A model generated the notes under the pieces. It was not told the origin of the DNA. It saw nothing but the letters and a program-made list of their open reading frames with translations, and searched no databases. A DNA stretch of 64,000 nucleotides from Chlorella sorokiniana (taxonomy: Eukaryota; Chlorophyta; Trebouxiophyceae; Chlorellales; Chlorellaceae), in the NCBI GenBank assembly GCA_025917655.1, contig CP084609.1, positions 930,001-994,000 on the forward strand. Direction: 5' to 3'. Both the position numbers and the translations under genes were made by a program. Positions within the stretch are counted from its first letter, which is position 1; each line of letters starts with the position of its first letter. Below are positions 28,193-39,075 of this stretch, in pieces.

Positions 28193-28687
28193 ACTCACAG
28201 TTGGTGCAGCCAGGGTGCAGCACAGCAGCAGCACTGCTGGCGGCCAAAGCAGCGGGCAGGGGAGATGGCACGGAGAAGCTGTCTCCACCAGCACCGTTGA
28301 TGACTCGTATGCTCAATGTCCTCAGAGTGCCTGGACGCAGCGAAAAGGAGAAAGATGTTCTTTGAGTGCATTTGCATTGCCGGTAGGGAGCTCACAGCCA
28401 GCCACGCACTGTCACATACCTGGCCCTGCATGTGCTTCAACTTTCAAGAGGCTTTTATTCCTTCCTCTGCGCCGTTGCAAGCCTGTCACGCCCAAGCCTC
28501 CAATGACGCCCAGCAAGTCCAGTCTGGCACCAGATGGCAGGCCGTTGCAGCCTTGCTGCCGCTGGCTGGGACTGTTTTGCTTGTGCGGGGTGCTCCCATC
28601 CGCCCCACCACATTCCCGACTGGCCAGCCTAGCTCCACCGTCCCGCTGTCAACTCGCTGCACATTGCTACGCTCGCCGTTCAGCTGC
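28193..28687. other. Convergent 3' region
   Basis: About 0.5 kb between two stop codons on opposite strands. Nothing further could be assigned. Confidence 0.4.
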
Positions 28688-29569
28688 TCACACCACCATG
28701 GCTGCCAGCCGCCCTGCAGCCTCCTCCGCAGCCTTTGTCTGCTGGGCAGACAGCCGCCGCCCCGCGATGGCAGCGGCATGGCAGACCTCCGCAGCGCGCT
28801 GGCAGGCAGCGACTGTGCCGGTTAGGTGCAGCAGGCGCAGCGCCACCGCGCGGTGCTTGATCTCTGTGATGAGGCAGAGGGAACCCCAGACCTGCGGGAG
28901 GGGGCGGGGGCCGCCAGGCTCCTCTTAGGTGCTCAGCCCGAGGAGGCTGAGATGCGCTGGGTAAGTTGATTGAAAAGCAGCAACTTATAGGGCGAGGGGG
29001 CAAAGGGCCCACAAGGTGTGGCTGCATTTTGCATCCCACCGCTCGCATCCGCCGTGCTGATCATCGTACTGCCGCTCACCTGGCGGTACTCATCTCGGCT
29101 GCAGCGTACCACACACTGGCTGGAAACGGGGTTGTAGTACTTGACTGCACGGCAGGCGAAGCGGCAGGGCAGGGTGAGGAGGGCTTTGGCTGTGGCACAG
29201 CCAGGTGTACCAGATGGCATGCAGCACAGGCGGCCACAAGCCCAAGCGAGCAGCTGCCCACAGCCTTGCCTTGGAAGGATGCCAGCGCGGACCCCAGGCC
29301 GTAATCACCAAAGTTCTGCTGCAGGCTGTCGCGGAAAGCGGCCAGCAGCACGCCCTCGTCTGCGGCGGCGCGAGCAGGGCAAAGGTGGGTGCAGTCTGAT
29401 GCATCGAAGAGACGAAAACAGGTCCAGCCCAGCAACGGTTTGCAGGCTGCCAGCCTGTCGGCACACCACGGCCGCCTGGGCAGCTGGGCCGCTCACTGAT
29501 TGTATCATCAAACTTGCCGTCCTTCCACGCCACGTCAAACAGCATGTAGCGGTTCTTGAAGCGCACCAT
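28688..29569 (-). CDS. POP5: RNase P/MRP protein subunit POP5
   Basis: Core protein subunit of RNase P and RNase MRP, which process tRNA and rRNA precursors in the nucleus. Exons 29497-29569, 29270-29359, 29080-29144 and 28688-28891. The start MVRFKNRYMLFDV matches the POP5 N-terminus. It continues with EGVLLAAFRDSLQQNFGDYG, VKYYNPVSSQCVVRCSRDEY and VWGSLCLITEIKHRAVALRL, then LTGTVAACQRA, all in the family order. An Ala-rich helical tail ends in TGA. The intron after 29270 starts GCAAGG, a GC-AG intron whose phase joins exactly (Q-V-K-Y-Y). No frame break was seen. About 143 residues fits the family. Confidence 0.92.
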
Positions 29570-30096
29570 TTGAATTCAATGAAACCTTGGAATGGTGAGG
29601 GACTGCACAGGGAGCAGGATAAGCCATGGACAGCCAGCAGCAGCCATGCCGGACAGCTCTGCGTATCGGGGCCGCCGATGCCACAGACGGCACCCTTGCC
29701 ACTCGACCGCCGGCCTGGCGCTGCATGCATGCACCTGAGCACGGCTTCATACCTCCTAGGAACCGAAACAGGTACGACGGCGTCCCAGAGATGAGGAGTT
29801 CGAGCTCGGTCGCAACCAGAGTTGAGCGCACAAGGAAGAATGCACTTGCACGGTCTGAAATACAGTTAGAATTACTTAAAAATACATAACTTCCTCCAAA
29901 CTCTCTCAATCGATTGAGAGGAGTCCACATGTACCGCTCATGTACCATAAATGGCCGCCGAGAGCCAATTACGGCGAGTAGCACCTCGTTCAAGCTGCCT
30001 GGAAATCGCTTGTGTACGGCCAGGCCCCGGCGGCCTTGTAGGGGCCTCGAAGGGTTGGAACTATTGCCGGTCTGCTCCCGGGGGCTCGACACTAGT
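29570..30096. promoter_or_regulatory. Divergent promoter between POP5 and STRAP
   Basis: 527 bp separate two start codons on opposite strands. The stretch around 29830-29960 is AT-rich relative to the genome and contains the palindrome TCAATCGATTGA near 29907. Its role is unknown. Confidence 0.45.
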
Positions 30097-32091
30097 ATGG
30101 CAGCGAAAAAGGTGGTTCAAACGCCGCTTGTGTGCCATGGACACACCAGGCCGATCGTTGAGCTGCAGTTCAGGTGTGCATCACTTCGCTGCTGCGGTGT
30201 TTGTCTGCCCTTGGCTCGTCCCAAAGCTGTTTACGAGTGCGAGAAGCGATCTGAGGCCATCGGGATCCGTGCCTCGGCCCATTGTCCCCGCCTGAGGCAA
30301 GGTGCCCAACTCCCGCTCCTGCTGAGCGCAGCTCTGTGACGCCCGACGGCGTCTTTCTGGCCTCTGCCTCCAAGGATGGCCAGCCCATGCTGCGCAATGG
30401 CGAGACGGGCGACTGGATTGGCACGTTCCAGGGGCACAAGGGCGCGGTGTGGTCCTGCGTGCTGAACGATGCGGCGGTGATTGCCGCCACCGCGTCTGCC
30501 GACTTTTCCGCCCGCGTTTGGAACGCCACGACGGGCGACGAGCTGCACCAGTTCCAGGCGAGAACTGCTGTGCAAGGCAGCGCTGCGTCTTTGTATCGAG
30601 CAGCGAGCGGGCAGCAAGCAGCGCTGTCGTGTGCGACGAGCGGGTGGTTGCCGCGGTGAGGCCCTCAAGCGCTGTCTGTCCCCTGTTCCATGTGCGCAGC
30701 ACAAACACATCGCGAGGAGCGTGTCGTTTGCCCGCGGCGACACAGCCTGGCAGCTGTGCACCGGCGGCGCGGAGAAGCTGCTGCGCATCTTCGACCTGCA
30801 GCGGCCCGACGCTGCGCCCACAGGTGCAAGCGGGGGTGGGCGAGCGTTTACATATAGATCAGCCGGTGCCTGGCTGCAGCAGCTTCTTCGCTGAGTATCT
30901 TCCTGCTCAGCCCTGTTCACTGACCCATCGTCGCCGCGGCAGCAGCAATCTGTGCCATCCACCAAGCCATCCAGCTTCCATGCATGCTTCCCCACCGCGC
31001 GCTTGCCCCTCCTCCCTGCCCCCGCCGCCGCCCCCAGAGTTTGGCAAGGCGCGCGACAACATCCGCTGCACGCACTGGGTGGGCGACAACAACCTGCTGC
31101 TGGTCTCCTACCTGGACCAGCCCGGAATGGAGTGAGCGACAGTTTGCGGCTGCCGCGCCGCTGCTTGCTGCTCCGGGCTGCCGTGACCTGCCATGCTGCC
31201 GACTACAACAACGTCTCAGACCTTCCTGGTCAGCTGCCGGCCCCGCTGCGTGTGCGTGGGTGGGCTCCCTGGTGCATGTCGTTCCTGCCCTGCTTGACGC
31301 GCATGCCTGGCCCTGCGCCGCGCCCTGCCCACCCCGCAGCGTGTGGGACGTGCGCACGGGGCAGGTTGCGCGATCGCTGGACAGCAGCGGCGGCGCGGTC
31401 ACGAGCATAGAGGTGACGCGGTGCGGGCGGTACGTGGTCACCGCAGACGGCAAGCAGGTGGACTTCCGCGATGCCGCCACCTTCGACCTGCTGAAGGGCC
31501 ACGCTGTGGAGGGGTACCAGGTGGAAAGCGCCAGCTACGCGCCCGAGAAGGGCAGGTGCGTGGGCGGGCAGTGCAGGGCTGCGCAACGGGGGCAGGCTGC
31601 GTCATGGGGTGAGCACCCCGCTGCACGGGCTTGTTGGATGGTTTGGGTGCCACGGCCAAGGCGTGCTGCACCAGCAGCGGCGCTGCGCTGTCGGGCCCAT
31701 GCTGCAGCGGGAACTCCATCCCCGATGCAGGTTTGTGGCTGGCGGCACCGACATGTGGGTGCGCCTGCACGACTTCCAGACGGGCCAGGAGCTGGAGGTG
31801 TGCAAGGGTGAGCGCCCCCTGCAGTGCCTGCAGCCTCCGCCTGCTGCAGGCCAGCCGTCTTGCCGCAGTGCACCTGCTCTGTGTTGCACCGCTGCTGTGA
31901 ACTGCAAGCCCTTTCCCTCAACTGCAGGCCACCACGGCCCCGTACACACCGTGCGTTTCGCGCCCGGCGGCGCCACCTATGCCTCGGGGTCAGAGGACGG
32001 CACCATCCGCATCTGGCAGACCGACTTCCAGCAGCAGGCAGCGGCGGCCAACGGCGACGCGGCAGCAGCGGCAGAGGACGGGCTGGGATAG
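30097..32091 (+). CDS. STRAP: STRAP/UNRIP-like WD40 repeat protein
   Basis: Seven-bladed WD40 scaffold; in animals it binds the SMN complex and TGF-beta receptors. Exons 30097-30173, 30332-30557, 30700-30823, 31038-31131, 31340-31555, 31731-31807 and 31928-32091, with every junction in phase. It opens [20 protein letters not shown] and continues [94 protein letters not shown] and [17 protein letters not shown]. The match to STRAP is close along its whole length. The intron after 30557 begins GCGAGA, a non-canonical GC donor. The end is an Ala-rich tail and a TAG. Confidence 0.93.
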
Positions 32092-32450
32092 ATGCCGCGG
32101 CGTGCCTGCCAGCTGCTGCTCATGCTGCGCTCCGTTCAACTTGCTGCACTTTGCCGGCTCAGGTTTACAAGGTATGGAGGCACGCGGCTTGAGCCTTCGA
32201 TGTTAAGCAAGGGACATTCATGGCGTGTAGTTGGGGTGTAGGCAGTCGGTGGTGAGGTAGCTTCATAAGCGAGGGTTAGCGTGTCAAGCAGGTCTAGCAG
32301 TACAAGCAACACAGGAGAAACATTCATATCGTAGAGGCGGGTTGCAAGGCACAGGAAACAAGAGGTTGGCAGTGCGGGTGCGGCAGTCACGCAGCGTCTC
32401 CCAAATCAGAGCGAGGGCAAACGCCGCCACAGGGGCGGCCAGGCAAGCGT

Positions 32451-32455
32451 TTACA
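32451..32455 (-). terminator. TGTAA poly(A) signal (minus strand) of the cytochrome b5 gene
   Basis: TTACA on the plus strand, about 50 nt past the cytochrome b5 stop codon at 32503. Confidence 0.5.
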
Positions 32456-32502
32456 GCAGGTACAGCAGGCCTGCTGCTTGGCGATGTGGCCGCATGCATG
32501 GG

Positions 32503-33320
32503 TCATGGGTCCTCCACCCAGCCGATGCAATACTCGCCCACCAGGTCCTCCACTGTGGGCGGGTGCTGCGGCCCACGGAAGCCCTCCGTGCAGTCGCCGC
32601 CCGCATGCGTGAAGATGGCATCCCCCGGGGTGGTGCTCCACGTAGCTGCTCACGTCGTACACCTGCCAATGTGCGGGGAGGGGCCATGCGAGCAGCTGAG
32701 CGGATCACCGGGCACGGCTGGCAAGGCGGGTCGGCTGGTCCGTGGCGGCACTGGGTGCTGGGCAGGGCGAGGCTGTGCGAGGCGCCCACCTGCAGCTTGT
32801 TTGTCTCCTTGTGTGCGATGATGAGCCACAGATTACCCTCGCTTTTGTGCTGCGCGACCTCGGCGCGCGTGTAGCCCCTCATCTCGCGCTTCTTCGGAGG
32901 GGCTGCACTCAAGGGTGGGCACGGCGGCATGCGCAGGCAGAATGAAAAGAAGCAGCGCCGCTGTTGAGATAATGCAGTCAAGGGCAGGGAGCAAGCCGAC
33001 GGAGTCGCTGCAATCGTGCTCAGTCCTGCAATCTGCACAGTTGGACACAGAGCTGGCTGCGGACGAGCAGGCAGCTGCAAGAGACGCGGCAGCGCTGGCA
33101 GCGGCGGGCAGCAGCACCTCGGCGGTTCTGGCGCACCCTTCGCCGGCTCGTCCACGTCAGGGATGGGTTGCATCAGCACGAGCGTCAGCATGAGCACGCA
33201 GACGATGCTGCCAGCAATGATTCGGACGGTGGGGTCAAACGCGAGGGCCTGTATGCCGCCTTCAGCTGCCAGCTGCTTCAGCTCATCAAACTTTTGCAGG
33301 ATTTGCTGCAGAACAGCCAT
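32503..33320 (-). CDS. Membrane-anchored cytochrome b5 domain protein
   Basis: Heme protein that donates electrons to membrane oxidases such as desaturases. Exons 33137-33320, 32790-32902 and 32503-32662. The N-terminus (MAVLQQILQKFDELKQLAAE) is followed by one membrane helix (IIAGSIVCVLMLTLVLMQPI) and a linker. The heme domain then gives YTRAEVAQHKSEGNLWLII, VYDVSSYVEHHPGG with the first heme His, and DAIFTHAGGDCTEGF, PQHPPTVEDLVGEYCIGWV with the second His. An N-terminal anchor differs from the usual C-terminal tail anchor of microsomal cytochrome b5 and resembles other anchored b5-domain proteins. The G run right after the HPGG motif (about 32622-32626) breaks the frame: either one G too many or two too few. 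Confidence 0.88.
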
Positions 33321-33631
33321 GATGCGGGCCTAGGGTCTTGGGGAGTTGTGATGGGAAGGGGACCAACAAGAACCTCTGGCAGCTCAAAAGGTTTCTTGCG
33401 TTACAAAGATCGTAGGTGCAACACCCAGTGGATGGATCGCCGACCTTTGCCGCTCCTCCCATGGTCGCAAGCCGTGCTATGCGTGGCGAGCCTGAGCGCT
33501 ATCTTCTTTGGCAAGTTTGTGAGTGGGTGCAATCTTGCTTGCTTCACGCTTCAAGGTGCTGCCAAAACCTCATTCAATACTCTGTTGCACGCGACTCGCT
33601 GTAAGGGGCACAGCGGGGAGCAGCAGCAGCC
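33321..33631. promoter_or_regulatory. Divergent promoter between cytochrome b5 and CHLH
   Basis: Only 311 bp separate the two start codons, so 5' UTRs and promoter elements of both genes must share this stretch. No TATA box was recognised. Confidence 0.5.
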
Positions 33632-36600
33632 ATGCAGAGCCAGGCCAGCACCGTATGCGGCCGCAGCCTGCTGGTGTCGGGCAGCAGCACCATCCAGCGA
33701 CAGGTGGGTCATCAAGAGGCCCTGGCAGGCTGCCTCCCGACGATCGGCCTCCGTGGCAAGCCCCACCCTACTGCCCGGCCACGCACCGGCTCCATCAGCC
33801 CTTAACCCGAGCCCTATCCCCCTTGCAGACCCGTCGGAATGCATCGGGCGCTCCTAGCCAGGCCACCCGCAAGGTGAGGCTGGCTGTGCCAGACTGCCGC
33901 CGCCGCTCCCAGACCCACCTCCCGGAGCTGCAGCTGTGTCCACCACATGAATGGCTGCCCTGCAGCTGCCCAGTCCCAGGGTTTGCAGATCAAACATGTA
34001 TTATGCTGGCTGGCGTCCTGTTGAATGGTGCAGGTGACCTCCATGGTGGCGACCGGCCCGCGGCTACCAAAGCCAATTGGCGGCGACATGGGCGGCGACG
34101 AGCCGCTGCGCATCAGCCTGGGCGAGGGCATGATGGGTGCGTTCTTGAATGGCCGCCTCGTCTTGGTGTGGTGCAAGCAGCCGCGGAGCTGCTTGGTGTC
34201 GCTGACCTGCCAGTCACATTGTCCCAGCCAAGCTCAGCTGTGCAGCCAGGCTGGGCAGCGGTGGTCCCGAGGCGCGCACAGCCGCCAGGCTGGCCAGATA
34301 TTTTGTGGCTGGGCCAAGGCTCCTCCACAAAGCTGGCTCGAAAGGCCTTGTAGAGGCAGGAAAACTGCTCTGGCAGGCAGCCCTATGGTGCAAACAGCGG
34401 GCAGGGCGTAGCAGCTGGGCCCACCCCCTGTGCATCGCATCAGCCCCGGCCGCCTGGGTGCCCAACCCGCCAGCCCAAGTGCAAGCCACAGCCCGCTCAG
34501 CCAGCATTTGGCAGCGCTGCCGGTGCCTGCCTGTGCCCGGCATAGTTGTTGCGGGCTCGCTCTGGGCGCTGCCTCCCCAACCGTCTGCTGTCCCGCCCCC
34601 TCCCCCACCCTCCCCCTTGACAAACCTGCAGGCGGCGGCTTCACCAACGTCGACCCTGAGTCGCGCCGCATCGTGCCTGAGGCCAACGGCCGCACGCAGC
34701 TCAAGGTGGTGTATGTGGTGCTGGAGGCTCAGTACCAGGCGAGCCTGGGCGCCGCCGTGAACAAGATCAACGCGCACCGCAAGGAGGTGTGCGTGGAGCT
34801 GTCGGGGTACCTGCTCGAGGAGCTGCGCGACGCCAAGAACTTCGAGAAGTTCAAGGCGGACGTGGCCAGCGGTGAGTGCGCTTGGCCGGCAGGCTGGTTG
34901 CTGTGGTGCCAGCAGCCCTGCCAGCAAGGTGTCGAGGGTCGCAACCTTTTGGGGGTTTGAGGGGAGGGGCATGTGCGCACATGTTGCGCGGCCTGGACGC
35001 TGTCGCAACGGGTGGCCCCGCTGCCCACGCCTGCTCCTGTCACTGATCTCCCGTCACCCCTGCCCCCCTCGCAGCCAACATCTTCATCGGCTCGCTCATC
35101 TTCATCGAGGAGCTGGCCGACAAGATTGTGGAGGCTGTGGCGCCCGCCCGCGACACCCTGGACGCCTGCCTCATCTTCCCCTCCATGCCCGCGGTCATGA
35201 AGCTCAACAAGCTGGGCTCCTTCTCCATGTCCCAGCTGGGCGGCGGCGGCAAGTCCGCCATCGGCGAGTTCATGCGCAACATGCGCCAGCAGAACGACAA
35301 CTTCGAGGAGCAGCTGCTGAAGCTGGTGGGCGGGGCTGCCAAGGGTCCGCCCGCGACTGGGCCGCGCGATGCTGCTCACTCCCCGTGTGTTGCCGCTTGG
35401 CTGCGCCCGCGGTCGGCTCGCGGACGCCTCTCCTTACCGGCGGCATCACTGCCTGCCTGGCTGGCCGCACCCCCTCCCCAACGCGCTTGTGCTTGCCGCT
35501 CCTGCCGCAGGTGCGCACGCTGCCCAAGGTGCTCAAGTACCTGCCCAGCGACAAGGCGCAGGACGCGCGCAACTACGTCAACTCCCTGCAGTACTGGCTG
35601 GGCGGCAACGACGGTGAGCGGCGGCGGCGGCGGCGCTGGCCTTCAACCTTTGGCTCTCTTCTTGTCGCTGCTGCCCCCTCGGCCTAATCCCCTGCGTCCC
35701 CCCTCCCCTACCCCTCCCCTCCTCCCTTGGTGCCCCTTACATTCACGAAACCCCTCCACATCCTCGCCAAGCGCAGACAACCTGGAGAACCTGCTGCTCA
35801 ACATCGCCCAGAACTACACCCCGCGCTCAAGGGCGTGGACTTTGCCGCCGCCGAGCCCGAGCTGTTCCCCGACGTCGGCCTGTGGCACCCGCTGGCGCCC
35901 GCATGTACGAGGACCTCAAGGAGTACCTGAATTGGTGCGCTGAGGCCGCTGAGGCTGTTCTGGCTCCCGCTTTGCTTGTGCTACTGCGCTGCGTGGTGGC
36001 TGGCGGTCTGCGCGAGCTGCTGCCGCGCTTGGGGTGCCGGCGACCGGCGCAGCGCTGGGCAAGCATGCGCGCGGGGCGACCTTGGTCGTCTGCAGGATCA
36101 GCCGCCTGGCCCTCACGCTGGTTGCCTGGCCCTCCCTGACACCGCTCCCTCGCGCCTTGCTCCCTCCCTCCGCCAGGTACGACACGCGCAAGGACATCAA
36201 GTTTGCGCCCGACGCCCCCGTCATCGGCCTGGTGCTTCAGCGCTCCCACCTGGTCACCGGCGACCACGGCCACTACGACGGCGTGGTGGCGGAGCTGGAG
36301 GCGCGCGGCGCCAAGGTCGTCCCCGTCTTTGCGGGTGCGTCGACCTCGCTGCCGACGCCGCCGCGCTGCTGTTCCCTGACCCTCCTTGGGGCCCTGCACA
36401 GCCCTGCTTCTGTCGCTCCTGCTTGCCTTCCTGGCTGCGCCGTGCGGCAGCGAGAAGCCTGCCCGCTGTCCCTGGCCGTTGCTGGCTTCTTCCTTGAGCC
36501 TTGGACGCCCCTCACCCACCCACCCACCCACCCACACTTGCTCACACACCCGCCCCTTCATCCCCCCCTGCTGCGGCAGGCGGCCTGGACTTCTCCGCGC

Positions 36601-39027
36601 CCGTGAAGAAGTTCTTCTACGACCCGCTGGGCTCGGGCCGCGCCTTTGTCAACTGCGTGGTCTCCCTCACCGGCTTTGCGCTGGTGGGCGGCCCCGCTTC
36701 GCCAGGATGCGCCCAAGGCAGTGGAGGCGCTGAAGCAGGTGGGGCCCATCGGGGGCGACCCGGGAGGGGCTGGCCCAGGAGGGGCCGACCCAGGAGAGGC
36801 AGCAACAGCGACAGCTGGGGGTCCGGGCAAGCTCTGCAGCTTGGTGCTGCCGTGGAGCGGGACAGAAGGTTGCTTCGTCCTGGCCAAACTCTCTGCTCCC
36901 CCTCTCCTCACCGTCTTTGCCCCCCCTTCCCCTCCCCATCCCCCTTTCTCCCCCACCACGCGAACGAGCAGCTCAACGTGCCCTACCTGGTCAGCCTGCC
37001 CCTCGTGTTCCAGACCACCGAGGAGTGGCTGGACAGCGAGCTCGGCGTGCACCCCGTGCAGGTGGCCCTGCAGGTGGCCCTGCCCGAGCTGGACGGCGGC
37101 ATCGAGCCCATCGTCTTTGCCGGCCGCGACTCCGCCACCGGCAAGTCCCACTCCCTCCCCGACCGCATCGACTCGCTCTGCAGGTGGGTGTGGGTGTGGG
37201 CGGGGGCGGGGATGTGGGGATGTGGCAACGGAGGGTTGGTGCCATCGCTGGGGTCCATGCTGCCCTGGAGAATGCCGGCGGCTGGCTGCTGCCGCCTGCA
37301 ACCTGGCGTGAAGCCCCTTCCAGGCCTGCCTCCCTGCACAGCGCTCCCTGCCTCACCCTGCCCCGTCCACATGCCCTGCGCGCCCGCCTTCTTCCCGCCG
37401 CAGCCGCGCCATCAACTGGGCCAAGCTGGCTCGCAAGGAGAAGCGCGACAAGAAGCTGGCCATCACCGTCTTCTCCTTTCCCCCGACAAGGGCAACGTGG
37501 GCACCGCCGCCTACCTCAACGTCTTCGGCTCCATCTACCGCGTGCTGAAGGACCTGCAGCGCGACGGCTACAACGTCGGCGACCTGCCCATGAGCGAGGA
37601 GGCGCTGATCAAGAGCGTGCTGACCCAGGTGCGTGTGTGTGTGTGTGTGTGTGTGTGTAGGGTGTGGGATGGTGGGGAGGGAGATTATTTGTGTGAGCGT
37701 GTGTGTGTTGTGTGTGGTGGGTTGGAGTCAGGGTTGGAGGGGAGAGGCTGCAGGGCCAGCAGGCAGCACTCTATGGGGCTCGGTCATCTGCCCCGCAGTG
37801 CTGGCACAGCAGCCCGCTCGCTGCTGCCGTTTGTGCCACTCACACGCGCCCATCCCACGCGCACCTCCATCTTGTCGCCGCCGCAGGACGAGGCCAAGTT
37901 CAACTCCGCCGACCTCAACATCGCCTACAAGATGAGTGTGGATGAATACCAGAAGCTGTGCCCGTACGCCGAGGCGCTGGAGGAGAACTGGGGCAAGCCC
38001 CCGGCAACCTCAACACCAACGGCCAGGAGCTGCTGGTCTACGGCAAGCAGTTTGGCAACGTGTTCATCGGGGTGCAGCCCACCTTCGGGTACGAGGGCGA
38101 CCCCATGCGCCTGCTCTTCTCCAGGAGCGCGTCCCCCCACCACGGCTTCGCCGCCTACTACACCTACCTGGAGAAGATCTTCGGGGTGGGTGCAGGGGCA
38201 GCGAACGCGGGGCGGCAGGGTGACACCTGCCCCATGGGCTGGCCCGGAGCCGCACCCGCCTGGCTGCCTGCCAAGGTCACCCGGCTGCCCTCCCCCTTTT
38301 CGGAGCCTCTCACGCACTATGACTGTGACTGGGCAGTTCTTTCCTCACCCGGGAGCGCCCTCCAGCCGCAATTGCGTCTGGCCTGCAGCGACCTCACACC
38401 TTCCCGCCTTTGGTGGCCCCTCGCCCCCCCGCAGGCCGACGCCGTGCTGCACTTTGGCACCCACGGCTCCCTGGAGTTCATGCCCGGCAAGCAGGTGGGC
38501 ATGAGCGGCGTGTGCTACCCCGACTCCCTCATCGGCACCATCCCCAACCTCTACTACTACGCCGCCAACAACCCCTCGGGTGCGCAGGCGGGGAGGGAGG
38601 CGCGCGTGTGGGTGGGGGTTGGGTGGGGAGGGTGGGGGGAGGGGGGAACGGGGGGGTAACAGGGGCCGAGGAATTGTCAAGCGTGCTTATCATACTGTAG
38701 CGTCGCGGCCAGGTAAGCCGTGTGACTGCCAGCAGAGCGGCCAGCCAGTGAGCTCGACCGGGCTGGCGTCCTTTCTTACCCCGCTGGCCCCTTCCTGACC
38801 TCCCCACCCCGCAGAGGCCACCATCGCCAAGCGCCGCTCCTACGCCAACACCATCTCCTACCTGACCCCTCCCGCCGAGAACGCCGGGCTGTACAAGGGC
38901 CTGAAGGAGCTGAAGGAGCTCATCTCCTCCTACCAGTCCATGCGCGACTCGGGCCGCGCCGTGGCCATCTGCGCCACCATCATCGAGACGGCGCGCCAGT
39001 GCAACCTGGACAAGGTGCGGCAGCGCG

Positions 39028-39075
<48 letters not shown>

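Noticed and set aside
29535-30092. Minus-strand open frame across the POP5/STRAP intergenic region
   Set aside because: It overlaps the POP5 start, has no family resemblance and no splice context; a chance open frame in the promoter.
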